From Pseudomonas fluorescens (lineage in GTDB: Bacteria > Pseudomonadota > Gammaproteobacteria > Pseudomonadales > Pseudomonadaceae): a DNA stretch of 64,000 nucleotides. The stretch lies in NCBI RefSeq assembly GCF_902498195.1, contig NZ_CABVIY010000008.1, positions 62,001-126,000 of the forward strand, written 5' to 3'. This document shows positions 26,470-35,595 of the stretch, piece after piece; position 1 is the first letter of the stretch, and each line of letters opens with the position of its first letter. A program made the translations under genes and the position numbers. Below the pieces are notes generated by a model that saw only the letters and a list, made by a program, of their open reading frames with translations, had not been told where the DNA came from and searched no databases.

Positions 26470-28379
26470 CAGGACAGCGCCTCCAGCTCCGCCTGCATGC
26501 TCTCCAGCAATTCCAGGGCTTCCATCCAGGCTTCTTCCAGTTCGGCTTCACGCACCTTCAGCCTGGCTTGCTCGGCCAACAGATCGCGCAATTCGTTCTT
26601 GCGCGCCGGCTCGTAGATATCGCTGTCACCAAGGCTGGTGTCGATCTTCGCCAGCTTCTCGTGCAGCTTGCCCAGCTCGGCTTCGAGCTTTTCCGCTTCG
26701 CGCTTGTGGGGAGCCAGTTGCTGGCGCAAGGCAGCCGCAGCCTGACGCTGGGCTTTCTTGTCGGTCTTGTCCGGGTTGACCGGGGTGTTACTGACCGGGG
26801 CATTGCGCTGACGGTACTCCACCAGCCAACGGGTGTAGTCCTCCAGGTCGCCGTCGAATTCTTCGACCTTGCCGTCCGCCACCAGATAGAAGTTATCGGT
26901 GGTGCTCTTGAGCAGGTGACGGTCGTGGGAGACCACCAGGACTGCACCACTGAATTCCTGCAAGGCCATGGTCAGTGCCAGGCGCATTTCCAGGTCCAGG
27001 TGGTTGGTCGGTTCGTCGAGCAGCAACAGGTTCGGCCGGTCCCAGGCGATCAACGCCAGGGCCAGACGCGCTTTCTCGCCACCGGAGAAATTCAGCACCG
27101 GCTCGTCGATTCGCGCGCCACGGAAGTCGAAGCCGCCGAGGAAGTCACGCAGGGTCTGCTCGCGCTCGGTCGGGGCCAAGCGCTGCAAGTGCAGCAACGG
27201 GCTGGCCTTGGCGTCCAGGGAATCGAGCTGATGCTGGGCGAAGTAGCCGACGACGGTGTTCTCGCCACGGGTCAACCGGCCGGCCAGCGGCTCGAGTTCA
27301 CCCGCGAGGTTTTTGATCAGGGTCGACTTGCCCGCGCCGTTGGGGCCGAGCAAACCGATCCGTGCGCCGGGGGTCAGTTGCAGCTTGACCTTCTCCAGCA
27401 CGGTTTTCTCGCCGTAGCCCAGACGGGCATCGGACAGGTCGATCAGCGGGCTGGAAATTTTCTGCGATTCGCGGAACACGAAATCGAACGGCGAATCGAC
27501 GTGGGCGGCGGTCAGCTCCTCCATCCGCTCCAGCGCCTTGATCCGGCTCTGGGCCTGGCGGGCCTTGGTGGCCTGGGCCTTGAAACGGGCGATGTAGCTT
27601 TCCATGTGCGCACGTTGCGCCTGCTGCTTCTCGTAGGCCTGCTGTTGCTGGGCCAGGCGCTCGGCGCGGGCACGCTCGAAAGCGCTGTAGCCACCGCGAT
27701 ACAGGGTGATCTTGCGCTGATCGACGTGGGCCACGTGATCGACCACGGCATCGAGGAAATCCCGGTCGTGGGAGATCAGCATCAAGGTGCCGGGATAGCT
27801 TTTGAGCCATTCTTCCAGCCAGATGATGGCGTCGAGGTCCAGGTGGTTGGTCGGTTCGTCGAGCAACAGCAGGTCCGAAGGACACATCAGGGCCTGCGCC
27901 AGATTCAGACGCATCCGCCAGCCACCGGAGAAATCTCCTACCGGCCGATCCATCTGCTCGTTGGTGAACCCCAGGCCTGCCAGCAGCTTGCGCGCCCGGG
28001 CATCGGCGGTGTAACCGTCGGCACTGTCGAGTTCTGAGTGCAGGCGGGCCTGTGCGGCACCGTCATGGGCCGCTTCGGCTGCCGCCAGGTCGCGTTGCAC
28101 CTGGCGCAGGCGCAGGTCGCCATCGAGCACGTAGTCGACCGCCAGGCGATCGAGCGTGTCGACCTCCTGGCGCATGTGGGCGATACGCCAGTCGGCCGGC
28201 AGGAAGCAGTCGCCCGAATCCGGGTGCAGTTCACCCCGGAGCAAGGCGAACAGGCTCGATTTGCCGGCGCCATTGGCACCGATGAGGCCGGCTTTCTGGC
28301 CGGCGTGCAGGGTCAGCTCGGCGTCTTCTAGCAGACGTTGCGGGCCACGCTGTAAAGTCAGGTTCTGAAGTCGAATCAT
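26469..28379 (-). CDS. yheS: ABC-F family ATPase (YheS-like)
   Basis: A 636-residue soluble protein with two ABC ATPase domains and no membrane part. The first has GANGAGKSS (about 34-42), FSGGWRMRLNLAQALM and LLLDEPTNHLDL. The second has GPNGAGKST (about 345), FSGGEKARLALALIAWD and a second LLLDEPTNHLDL. The inter-domain linker is basic, and a charged coiled-coil tail covers residues 530-636. ABC-F proteins act on the ribosome, in some cases relieving stalls; length and tail suit YheS. The start MIRLQNLTLQRG was chosen because the frame upstream adds 11 unsupported residues. It is coupled to the downstream MscS gene. Confidence 0.93.
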   Translation of the reverse strand: MIRLQNLTLQRGPQRLLEDAELTLHAGQKAGLIGANGAGKSSLFALLRGELHPDSGDCFLPADWRIAHMRQEVDTLDRLAVDYVLDGDLRLRQVQRDLAAAEAAHDGAAQARLHSELDSADGYTADARARKLLAGLGFTNEQMDRPVGDFSGGWRMRLNLAQALMCPSDLLLLDEPTNHLDLDAIIWLEEWLKSYPGTLMLISHDRDFLDAVVDHVAHVDQRKITLYRGGYSAFERARAERLAQQQQAYEKQQAQRAHMESYIARFKAQATKARQAQSRIKALERMEELTAAHVDSPFDFVFRESQKISSPLIDLSDARLGYGEKTVLEKVKLQLTPGARIGLLGPNGAGKSTLIKNLAGELEPLAGRLTRGENTVVGYFAQHQLDSLDAKASPLLHLQRLAPTEREQTLRDFLGGFDFRGARIDEPVLNFSGGEKARLALALIAWDRPNLLLLDEPTNHLDLEMRLALTMALQEFSGAVLVVSHDRHLLKSTTDNFYLVADGKVEEFDGDLEDYTRWLVEYRQRNAPVSNTPVNPDKTDKKAQRQAAAALRQQLAPHKREAEKLEAELGKLHEKLAKIDTSLGDSDIYEPARKNELRDLLAEQARLKVREAELEEAWMEALELLESMQAELEALS

Positions 28380-28429
28380 AATGGCGGCGGAGTCTACCAG
28401 CTTCGCTCGCAACTGGCGCGAGTAGCACT

Positions 28430-28894
28430 ATGTCCTCTGACCTGTGGAGCTTTTCCGTAGAAACCTATTCCAGACGCGGCGTTGAACCCGCGTGCCTGCT
28501 GTTGCAGTCGAACGGCGCGAACGTGTGCCTGCTGCTGTGCGGGCTGTGGCTGGGGAAACGTGGCGTTAGCTGCGACGAACAGCGATTGCAGCGGCTTCGC
28601 GATGTCGCAGGCCCCTGGGACGCTGAGGTCGTGCAACCGGTGCGCGCTTTGCGACAACGATGGAAAGTCGCCGCGGGCGAGGATGCCGGCCTGAACAATT
28701 TGCGCGAGGAAGTGAAGAACCTGGAAATGGAAGCTGAGCGGGTTCTGTTAGTGCGCCTGGAGCAATCGGCGCAGGACTGGCCGCAGGATGAGGCGAGGGA
28801 TTTATCAGCCTGGCTGGACGGCGTTGTGGCGGGGGTCGCCCTCCCGGACCGCGACGCGCTGCATCAGCTGCGCGTCGCGGTATCCGGCACTTAG
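28430..28894 (+). CDS. TIGR02444 family protein
   Basis: A 154-residue cytosolic protein that I recognise as TIGR02444. It starts MSSDLWSFSVETYSRRGVEP and has a hydrophobic, Cys-containing patch ANVCLLLCGLWLGKRG near 29-44, followed by charged helices. The function is unknown. The gene diverges from the ABC-F gene across 50 bp, and its stop overlaps that of convergent algP by four bases. A conserved position beside algP is seen in other pseudomonads, as far as I recall. Confidence 0.85.
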   Translation: MSSDLWSFSVETYSRRGVEPACLLLQSNGANVCLLLCGLWLGKRGVSCDEQRLQRLRDVAGPWDAEVVQPVRALRQRWKVAAGEDAGLNNLREEVKNLEMEAERVLLVRLEQSAQDWPQDEARDLSAWLDGVVAGVALPDRDALHQLRVAVSGT

Positions 28895-30036
28895 GAAGCG
28901 CTGGTTGGGGTGGAGGCAGTGCTCGACGGTGCAACTGGCGTTGGCGCAGTGGTGGCTGTCGAGGTTGTTGCCGCTGGCGCAGGAGCAGCCGAAGCGGATG
29001 GCGCTGGCGTCGCTGGCTTGGCGGCAGGCGCCGGGGTCGGCTTGGCCGCTGCGGCCGGTTTCTTCACCGCGGGTTTTGCGGCTGGCTTGGCGGCTGGTTT
29101 GGCAGCGGCAGGTTTTGCGGCTGGTTTTGCTGCGGGTTTGGCAGCAGCAGGTTTGGCGGCAGGTTTCGCTGCGGCTGGTTTTGCGGCAGCGGCTGGTTTC
29201 GCGGCGACAGGTTTTGCAGCAGCCGTTTTCGCAGCTGGTTTAGCGGCTGGTTTTGCAGCTGGCTTGGCAGCGGTTTTAGCCGCGACAGGTTTTGCAGCGG
29301 GCTTGGCAGCGGCGGTTCTGGCAGCTGGTTTTGCGGCCGGCTTGGCGGCTGGTTTTGCAGCAGCGGTTTTCGCCACGGCCGGTTTCGCGGCAGCCGTTCT
29401 TGCAGCTGGTTTTGCAGCTGGTTTTGCAGCAGCCGTTTTAGCTACGGCAGGTTTTGCAGCCGCCGTTTTCGCAGCCGGTTTGGCAGCGCTCGCAGCAACC
29501 GGTTTTTTCACCGCGGGTTTTGCTGCGGCTTTCACCGGTGCTTTGGCAACCGGTTTGGCGGCAGGCTTGGCCGGTGCTTTCACAGCAGCCGGTTTGGCAG
29601 CGGCTTTCTTCGCAGGGGCCGCAGCAGGCTTGGCCGCACGCAGGGACAACGCCTTGCCGACAGCCTCTTGAACACGACCAACGCCCTGGGCCAGTTTCAG
29701 GCTTTCCTGAGCGTCACGCTTGAGTTGCAGGATGTAGCCGCGAGTGTCCGACTGACGCTCCTTGAGGGCATCCAGCAGGTCTTCGAGTTCCTTCACGCCA
29801 CCCTTGGCTTTTGCTTGTGCCTTGGCCTTACCGGCCGCTGCGGCGTCCTGCAATTTGATGCGGGATTTGTGCAATTTTTCCTGCGCTTTTCCGCGCTGCT
29901 TTTCCAGTTTGGCGAGCAGTTTTTCAGCATCAGCCAGGGCTTCTGAACAAGCGGTTTCCAGATGCTCGAGCAGGCTGCCCGAGAGTTGTTGGAGTAAGTG
30001 CAACGGGGTATTTACAGGCTTCTTGGTGGCCGACAT
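28891..30036 (-). CDS. algP: AlgP, histone H1-like transcriptional regulator of alginate
   Basis: A 381-residue very basic protein (also called AlgR3 or Hp1). The first 130 residues form a helical, partly coiled-coil domain (LEHLETACSEALADAEKLLA). From about residue 135 to 350 the sequence is a run of short repeats of KPAA/AKPA type, like the tail of histone H1 and suited to bind DNA without sequence specificity. The end is Ala/Pro/Ser-rich. In P. aeruginosa AlgP is reported to promote algD transcription, and its repeats are prone to length change. The ATG has a strong GGAGG. The gene is convergent with the TIGR02444 gene and divergent from the FKBP gene. Confidence 0.95.
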   Translation of the reverse strand: MSATKKPVNTPLHLLQQLSGSLLEHLETACSEALADAEKLLAKLEKQRGKAQEKLHKSRIKLQDAAAAGKAKAQAKAKGGVKELEDLLDALKERQSDTRGYILQLKRDAQESLKLAQGVGRVQEAVGKALSLRAAKPAAAPAKKAAAKPAAVKAPAKPAAKPVAKAPVKAAAKPAVKKPVAASAAKPAAKTAAAKPAVAKTAAAKPAAKPAARTAAAKPAVAKTAAAKPAAKPAAKPAARTAAAKPAAKPVAAKTAAKPAAKPAAKPAAKTAAAKPVAAKPAAAAKPAAAKPAAKPAAAKPAAKPAAKPAAAKPAAKPAAKPAVKKPAAAAKPTPAPAAKPATPAPSASAAPAPAATTSTATTAPTPVAPSSTASTPTSAS

Positions 30037-30228
30037 GGTTTACCTCCTGGATGACGTGGGTGCGGCTCATACTAGACCTCTGCTGCTACCGCCGCTAGGG
30101 CATCTTGACAGTATCCAAAGCGTTGCGTTGCAACGAATGGAAAATGTTCTGCGCCCGAGCAAAACCAGTTCACCGTTATGCGCATTCACACTGGCATAAT
30201 CGCCCGCATCCCAGGTCGGAGAGTGCCC

Positions 30229-30894
30229 ATGTCGCGCTACCTTTTTTTATCGCTGTGCGTGATTTTTTCCGTGGCCCAGGCCGACGAAAAAACCCAGGCA
30301 AATGATGCTCGCGATCTCGCTTACAGTTTGGGTGCGAGCCTCGGTGAACGCTTGCGCCAGGAGGTCCCCGACCTGCAACTCAAAGCGTTGGTCGAAGGTT
30401 TGCAGCAAGCCTACCAAGGCAAGCCGCTGGCGCTGAAAGACGAGCAGATCGAACAGATCCTGACCGAACACGAAGCCCGGATTGCCATGCAAACACCTGC
30501 GCCGCAAAGCGAGCTCGCGCTGGAGAACGAGCAGCGTTTTCTCGCCGGTGAAAAAGCCCGGCCCGGCGTTCGTGAACTGGCGGATGGAATATTGCTGACG
30601 GAGTTGGTGCCGGGCAACGGCGCCAAGGCCGGACCGAACGGAAAAGTGCAGGTGCTATATATCGGCCGCCTGCCTGACGGTACCGTGTTCGACCAGAACA
30701 ACCAGCCACAATGGTTCAGTCTCGATAGCGTGATCAGCGGCTGGCGCAGCGCACTGCAAGACATGCCGGTCGGGGCCAAATGGCGCCTGGTGATCCCATC
30801 GGCGCAAGCCTATGGCGCCGACGGTGCCGGCGACCTGATCGCACCGTTCACCCCCCTGGTGTTTGAAGTCGAATTGCGCGGCGCCACCAGCTGA
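30229..30894 (+). CDS. FKBP-type peptidyl-prolyl cis-trans isomerase, periplasmic
   Basis: A 221-residue protein with a signal peptide (MSRYLFLSLCVIFSVAQADE), a helical FKBP_N dimerisation domain (LAYSLGASLGERLRQEVPDL) and a C-terminal FKBP domain. The latter includes GKVQVLYIGRLPDGTVFDQN and PVGAKWRLVIPSAQAYGADG. It resembles FkpA/FklB folding helpers. The FKBP active-site residues are mostly kept, but the domain is somewhat short. The start at 30229 follows GGAGAG and gives the signal peptide; the in-frame extension upstream is unsupported. It lies between algP and algQ, as in P. aeruginosa. Confidence 0.9.
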   Translation: MSRYLFLSLCVIFSVAQADEKTQANDARDLAYSLGASLGERLRQEVPDLQLKALVEGLQQAYQGKPLALKDEQIEQILTEHEARIAMQTPAPQSELALENEQRFLAGEKARPGVRELADGILLTELVPGNGAKAGPNGKVQVLYIGRLPDGTVFDQNNQPQWFSLDSVISGWRSALQDMPVGAKWRLVIPSAQAYGADGAGDLIAPFTPLVFEVELRGATS

Positions 30895-30905
30895 AACAAG
30901 AAATG

Positions 30906-30935
30906 AAAAACGGTGCGCCATGGCGCACCGTTTTC
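30906..30935. terminator. Bidirectional terminator between the FKBP gene and algQ
   Basis: The palindrome AAAACGGTGCGCC/GGCGCACCGTTTT lies 12 bases after the FKBP stop and 20 bases after the convergent algQ stop; A and T runs serve both strands. Confidence 0.92.
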
Positions 30936-30955
30936 AGGTCTTGCGAGGAGAACGA

Positions 30956-31414
30956 TCAGGCCTGAACCGAATCTTCTTCCTTGTGAGCGGTGTGCAGCAC
31001 TTCGATCAGGCAGTCTTCCAGTTCGAAGCGTTCGTGCAGCAGGCCACCCAATGTCTTGAACTCCTCGGCAACACACTTCCCGGCATCACACAGGTCGTTG
31101 AACGCGAGGAGTTTTTCAGTGATGACGTCGATGCGTGGGTAGAGGGTCTCGGCGAGTTCCAGGCCACGCTTGTCGTTGAAGGCCTTGGCCTCCCCCGTCA
31201 GCTGCTCGTAGATCTCGAAATGACCGGCGGATACGTAATCGACCAGCACACCGCAGAACTCCTGCAAGGGCTTGCGGTTTTCACCCAGAGCCTCAGGCTT
31301 CGCGCCGAGTGCGTCATAGGCCCCGATCAGTTCTCGACGCTCCTGCAACCAGCGATCGATCAGCAGATGTACTCCACCCCAACGTTCCTGAGCATTCTGA
31401 CAACTTTCGAGCAT
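30956..31414 (-). CDS. algQ: AlgQ, Rsd-family anti-sigma-70 regulator
   Basis: A 152-residue all-helical protein of the Rsd/AlgQ family. AlgQ binds region 4 of RpoD and shifts RNA polymerase toward other sigma factors; in P. aeruginosa it affects alginate and siderophore genes. The start MLESCQNAQERWGGVHLLID is the family N terminus; the nine extra residues upstream are unsupported. Conserved positions include LIDRWLQERRELIGAYDAL near 18-36. It is monocistronic, with a purine-rich GGGAAGAGAGA upstream. Confidence 0.95.
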   Translation of the reverse strand: MLESCQNAQERWGGVHLLIDRWLQERRELIGAYDALGAKPEALGENRKPLQEFCGVLVDYVSAGHFEIYEQLTGEAKAFNDKRGLELAETLYPRIDVITEKLLAFNDLCDAGKCVAEEFKTLGGLLHERFELEDCLIEVLHTAHKEEDSVQA

Positions 31415-31591
31415 GGCGGTCTCTCTTCCCTTGTGGGTCATGCTGCTCTACACCCGTCGCACCCTTGAAGACCAAGAATCGATCAGGCAGAGCGTCATCG
31501 AGCAACATAAATCCAATGACACGTGCGGGCCAGATTATGCCCGCGCGACTGTGGCTTCAAGGTACGCAGGCGATAAAGTTCATACAAGTGT

Positions 31592-32143
31592 TTAATCGCC
31601 CGCCAAAGCCCGGTGCGACGACTCGCCGCCGAGCGGTCGTCGTACAGCGCTCCAGACAAGACGCAACAGCTGGCAAATACACAGAATCATCATCGCGACG
31701 AAGTACAGCAAGCTCCACTCGGGAAGGCTCAAATCGAACAGCGTCCAGGAGATCTGAGCGCAGTCGAGGGAGCCGTTGAACATCTGCTGCAGCACACTGA
31801 ACCACGGCGCGCTGGCGAACAGATCCGCAAGACCGGGCGCACAGGTCGCCAGGTGATGTACCGGATCACTTTGCAGCAGTACCTGCCGCCATGCCGTGAC
31901 CGTACCTGCCAGGCTGCACAGAAGGCCGAGCAGCCAATACAGGAAAGAACCGGATCGACCGGGTCCCTGCACCGCCGCCATCAGGCAGACACCGGTCAGC
32001 AGCGCCAGGCAAACCCGCTGCAGCAGACACAAGCCACATGGTGTGAGGCCAACGGAGTACTCCAGATAGTAGGACCCGCCCAGGACCAGGGCGCCCACAA
32101 CGAAAACCGTGAAAAACAAGGAACGCGAGCAGTCCGAAGACAT
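31592..32143 (-). CDS. dsbB: Disulfide bond formation protein B (DsbB/DsbH)
   Basis: A 183-residue inner-membrane protein with four transmembrane helices. It re-oxidises DsbA and passes electrons to quinone. The first periplasmic loop has the redox pair CGLC (about residues 36-39), followed by the conserved arginine in LLQRVC. The second loop carries the other pair of cysteines (ATCAPGLADLF and NGSLDCAQISW). P. aeruginosa has two DsbB proteins; this one sits beside algQ and hemY, the position of DsbH/DsbB2. The last 20 residues are an unconserved tail. Confidence 0.93.
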   Translation of the reverse strand: MSSDCSRSLFFTVFVVGALVLGGSYYLEYSVGLTPCGLCLLQRVCLALLTGVCLMAAVQGPGRSGSFLYWLLGLLCSLAGTVTAWRQVLLQSDPVHHLATCAPGLADLFASAPWFSVLQQMFNGSLDCAQISWTLFDLSLPEWSLLYFVAMMILCICQLLRLVWSAVRRPLGGESSHRALAGD

Positions 32144-32418
32144 GGCTTTTCCGTAACAGTTATGACCGACGGCTACGGTAGAGGAAAGCGCTCCGGCGTT
32201 TCAAGGCAGGCCGGCAGGGACACTTCAACAGGGATGTAGGGAATTCCCGACAATGAACAGAGGATTTGGTGTTGTCCTTTGTAGGATTCGGCTGAAGACG
32301 ATGCAGGTCGAAAAAAAACAAGGCGGATTCCGCTGATCTGCATCGCCATTTCAGACAGCGGCTTGTAGCAGCTGGCACAGCCTGCGTTCGGCTGCGCCAG
32401 TGGACGGGTACGCAATCA

Positions 32419-33657
32419 TCACGCGTGAGCCGGCACCGGCAAGGGCGCTGCCAGCAAGCGCTCATCCAGCATGCCCAGACCTTCCTGGAACAGCTGATTG
32501 CTACGCTCGGTGTCACCCATTTGCGCCAGCAGCCGCGCCAGTTCGGCACAGGCTTCCGGGTTGCGCTGGACGCGCAAACTGCTTTCCAGATAGTCCCGGG
32601 CCTTGCCCCAGAGACTGCTTTGCAGGCACAGCCGCCCCAGGGTCAACAACAGGCTCGGGTCGGCCGGATGATCCTTGAGCCAACCTTCGGCGAGTTGCAG
32701 CTGACGAGCCGGATCACTGCCGCGAACCAACCCGTAGAGACGTGCCAGGTGAGAGTCATAACTGCGCTTGAGGGCAGTGCGCAATACCTCTTCAGCCTCC
32801 GCCTGCGCCCCCAGTTGCCGCAGCTGATCGGCATAGGCCAGCACCAGTTGCGGTTCCTGGCGCTGGGCCGACGTCAGCTGCTGCCAGGCGCGATTGAGCG
32901 ATTGCAGGCCGACGGTCCCGTCCTCTTCCTGCTGTGCCGCCAGGGAAAGATTCTTGCCCCAGGCACGACGTTCCAGCTCGGCCAGTTCAGCCGCCGGCAA
33001 GACTTTGTCCTTGCGCAGTTCCGGCAGCAGGCGAATGATCGCCGACCAGTCGCCCCGCTGCTGGTGCAAACGCTGCAGCTGGCGCAGGGTCTGTGCGTTA
33101 TGCGGGTGACGCTCGTGCATCGCTTGCAGCGTCGCCAGGGCGCCGTCGGTATCGCCACGGTCGGTCTGCAATTGCGCGTGGTTCAAGGCAATCGCCAACT
33201 CGGCCTGAGGCTGGCGCTCCAGCGCACGCTCCAGCAGGTTGTCGCTCTCTTCGTAATGCCCCTGCTCGTTCGCGGCGCGGGCAGCACCGAGGTAATAGAG
33301 CAATGGTTGGCGCTCGGCTTCCGCAGCCCGATGCAGATGACGCTGCGCACTGGCCCAACGCCCCTCGGCCAGGTCCAGCTGGCCATGCTCGATCGCCACC
33401 TGTACCCGGCGACTGCGATTGCGGCGCGACCAGGGATTGACCACGCCACCGGAAGTGGTCACCAGTTCGATCAGTGCCTTGATGCCCCAGAACACCAGCC
33501 AGAGCACCGCCACCAGGGCCAGGGTCGCCCACAGGCTCGACTCGTACCGGAAGCTTTTGTACGCGATCAGCACGTAGCCGGAATGTTCGGCAATCGCCAG
33601 TCCCAGCGCAGCCGCAGCGGCGATGACCAGAAACACGATCACATACAGGCGCTTCAT
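32419..33657 (-). CDS. hemY: HemY, heme-biosynthesis-associated TPR membrane protein
   Basis: A 412-residue protein anchored by two N-terminal membrane helices (residues 4-26 and about 40-60), with a long TPR-rich domain in the periplasm (GHYEESDNLLERALERQPQA, DTDGALATLQAMHERHP). Despite its name it is not the protoporphyrinogen oxidase HemY of Bacillus. In Proteobacteria it always follows hemX, and its exact role in heme synthesis is unclear. The ATG overlaps the hemX stop (ATGA). It is the last gene of the hemC-hemD-hemX-hemY operon; 275 bp without a supported gene separate it from dsbB. Confidence 0.93.
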   Translation of the reverse strand: MKRLYVIVFLVIAAAAALGLAIAEHSGYVLIAYKSFRYESSLWATLALVAVLWLVFWGIKALIELVTTSGGVVNPWSRRNRSRRVQVAIEHGQLDLAEGRWASAQRHLHRAAEAERQPLLYYLGAARAANEQGHYEESDNLLERALERQPQAELAIALNHAQLQTDRGDTDGALATLQAMHERHPHNAQTLRQLQRLHQQRGDWSAIIRLLPELRKDKVLPAAELAELERRAWGKNLSLAAQQEEDGTVGLQSLNRAWQQLTSAQRQEPQLVLAYADQLRQLGAQAEAEEVLRTALKRSYDSHLARLYGLVRGSDPARQLQLAEGWLKDHPADPSLLLTLGRLCLQSSLWGKARDYLESSLRVQRNPEACAELARLLAQMGDTERSNQLFQEGLGMLDERLLAAPLPVPAHA

Positions 33658-34811
33658 GGGGTGGCCTCCTGCGCGGTATTAGCGGCAGGCTTGGCCAGTG
33701 GCTTGATCGAATCCTCGGCGTTGACATTGCGCCGCTCCAGATACCCCTGGACCGCGCTCAGCGTGCCGGTCAGGTCCGGGGTGACCACGGTGACCGGCTG
33801 CTTGCTCAGTTCGGCGACCTGCTCAAGCATCACCTTGCTTTGCAGGTTGTCCGGGTTGAAGTTGCCTTTGAGCACGTCACGCGCCTCGTCCAGGGCCTGG
33901 CTGTAAACCGCGGCCTGGCCATTGAGCGCGGCCCATTGCGCCTGCTCCAGCGCCAGACTCAAAGCCAGGCGCACCTGACTCAAGCTCTGACCGGCGAGCA
34001 ACGGGCGGACATTTTTATCGGCGTTGAAATCGATGCGGATGTAGCGCGAGATCTGATCCCACCACTGCGCCCAGCGACTGGCACCGTCGCCGTCGGCGGT
34101 CAGGCCCAGCAGGGATTCGCCACGGTCCTTGTACTCGGGCGCCAGCTCGGTGAGGCCGGTGACCTGTTCGCGCAGCGCGCCCAGGCGCAGGAACAGCCCG
34201 GTGCGATCCGGCTGCTCGGTGCTGCGCAACGCCGCCAGGGTTTTGGCCACCTGTTCGCGGGCGGCAAAGGCGCCCGGATCATTTTGTTCGCGCAGGATTT
34301 CGTCGGCGCCCTGCACCAGGGCCTGGGCGCTGCTGATGTCCTGCAAGGCGGACAGTCGCAGGCTGGCCAGGCGCAGCAAGTGCTCGGCCTCGGCCAGTCG
34401 CCAGTCCTTTCGGCTGGCGCCGAGGACGGTTTCCAGGCGTTGATTGAGCCGCTGCTGATCGCCCTGAAGCTGAATCACCAGGCGACTGCGTTCTTCCAGC
34501 ACGTCGGCGCCGGGCAACTGTTCCAGGCGTGCGCTCAGGCGTTGCTCATTGAGCTTGAGGCTTTGCGCCTCGTCGCTCAGCGACTGAACCTGGCTCACCT
34601 GCTGTTGGTGGGTCGCTTGCAGGTGCCGCACCTGCCAGACGCCCCAACCGCCCACCGCAATACCGGCAGCGCCCAGCAGCAGCGCGACGATTGCCAGCCC
34701 ATTGCCTCGTTGCTGCGTTGCAGCTGGTGGCGGTGCTTGATCAACAAGTGCATCGACCGGCGCATCAAGCACGGGTCGCACGTCATCTTTTGGCAAGGCT
34801 GTTTCGCTCAC
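33654..34811 (-). CDS. hemX: HemX-like membrane protein (uroporphyrinogen-III C-methyltransferase annotated)
   Basis: A 385-residue protein with a short Asp/Pro-rich cytoplasmic N terminus, one transmembrane helix (about residues 38-58, GLAIVALLLGAAGIAVGGWG) and a helical coiled-coil and globular periplasmic part. Annotation as a methyltransferase is historical; no SAM site is visible. The start is GTG with AAAGGAT seven bases upstream. It lies 16 bases after hemD and overlaps hemY by four bases, so it is in the same operon. Confidence 0.92.
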   Translation of the reverse strand: MSETALPKDDVRPVLDAPVDALVDQAPPPAATQQRGNGLAIVALLLGAAGIAVGGWGVWQVRHLQATHQQQVSQVQSLSDEAQSLKLNEQRLSARLEQLPGADVLEERSRLVIQLQGDQQRLNQRLETVLGASRKDWRLAEAEHLLRLASLRLSALQDISSAQALVQGADEILREQNDPGAFAAREQVAKTLAALRSTEQPDRTGLFLRLGALREQVTGLTELAPEYKDRGESLLGLTADGDGASRWAQWWDQISRYIRIDFNADKNVRPLLAGQSLSQVRLALSLALEQAQWAALNGQAAVYSQALDEARDVLKGNFNPDNLQSKVMLEQVAELSKQPVTVVTPDLTGTLSAVQGYLERRNVNAEDSIKPLAKPAANTAQEATP

Positions 34812-34827
34812 GTATCCATCCTTTGCA

Positions 34828-35595
34828 TTAGAGAACGGGCACGGGATGCTCCCGTAACGCCGTCAGCAAAGCCGCGGCACTCGCGCCACGACAATCCACA
34901 ACTGTCAGGGCGCCGGCAGCACGTGCCAGCTCGGCGACCCTGGGGCTTGGTACAAACAACGGCAACCGCGCCAATTGCGGCCAGGCATCGCCAGCCAATT
35001 GATGCAGGTGCTCGAAACCCTGTCCACTGCTGACCACCAGTGCATTCAGGCGTTCCGCTTCGATCCGTCCTGGCAGTGCTGCCGGCGCGTATGACGGCAG
35101 CTCGCGGCGATACAGTTCCAGATACTCGACACTAGCACCTCGCTCGCGCAAACGCTCAGCCAGCAGCTCGCGCCCGCCCTCCCCACGCAGGATCAGAACC
35201 TGCGGATCAGGCCGGGCGATGGCCTGGCGTAAATTCGCCAGCTCAAGCAAGGCTTCGCTGTCATCGCCCTCCTCCGGGAAGCTCACGTCCAGGCCGTGTT
35301 CCTCCAGGATTTGCGCCGTTGCCGCACCGACGCTGAACCACTTCACCTGCGGAGTGTGCGAACAAAACCGCTCAAGCAGTTCGACACCGATTCGCGCGGC
35401 GGGCTTGCTCACCACGATCACTGCGCAGTAGCGATCCACTTTGCGGATCACGTCGCGCATTGTGGCAGAGGCGGGGATCGGCACGATGTCCAAAAGCGGC
35501 AGGCTGCTGCTGAAAATCCCCTGCTCCGCCAGCAGACTGCCCAGCGCCGCCGACTCATCCGCCGGACGCGTCAGCAGCAGACGCCAGCCTGTCAC
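34828..35595 (-). CDS. hemD: Uroporphyrinogen-III synthase
   Basis: A 255-residue HemD that cyclises hydroxymethylbilane to uroporphyrinogen III, the branch point to heme, siroheme and cobalamin. Sequence conservation in this family is low, but the N-terminal LLTRPADESAALGSLLAEQG and the middle stretch VKWFSVGAATAQILEEHGLD are typical, as is length. The start is GTG overlapping the hemC stop by four bases (GTGA). Confidence 0.93.
   Translation of the reverse strand: MTGWRLLLTRPADESAALGSLLAEQGIFSSSLPLLDIVPIPASATMRDVIRKVDRYCAVIVVSKPAARIGVELLERFCSHTPQVKWFSVGAATAQILEEHGLDVSFPEEGDDSEALLELANLRQAIARPDPQVLILRGEGGRELLAERLRERGASVEYLELYRRELPSYAPAALPGRIEAERLNALVVSSGQGFEHLHQLAGDAWPQLARLPLFVPSPRVAELARAAGALTVVDCRGASAAALLTALREHPVPVL

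Noticed and set aside
28950..29640. Tandem repeats that at first suggested a CRISPR or satellite array
   Set aside because: They are in-frame coding repeats of algP without constant repeat and spacer lengths.
28910..29671. 253-residue Gly/Ala/Phe-rich frame opposite algP
   Set aside because: The repetitive frame is the complement of the KPAA repeat codons, not an independent gene.
32173..32415. 80-residue frame between dsbB and hemY with a CASC motif
   Set aside because: It starts with TTG without a ribosome site and has no recognised homologue; I see nothing else in the 275-bp gap.
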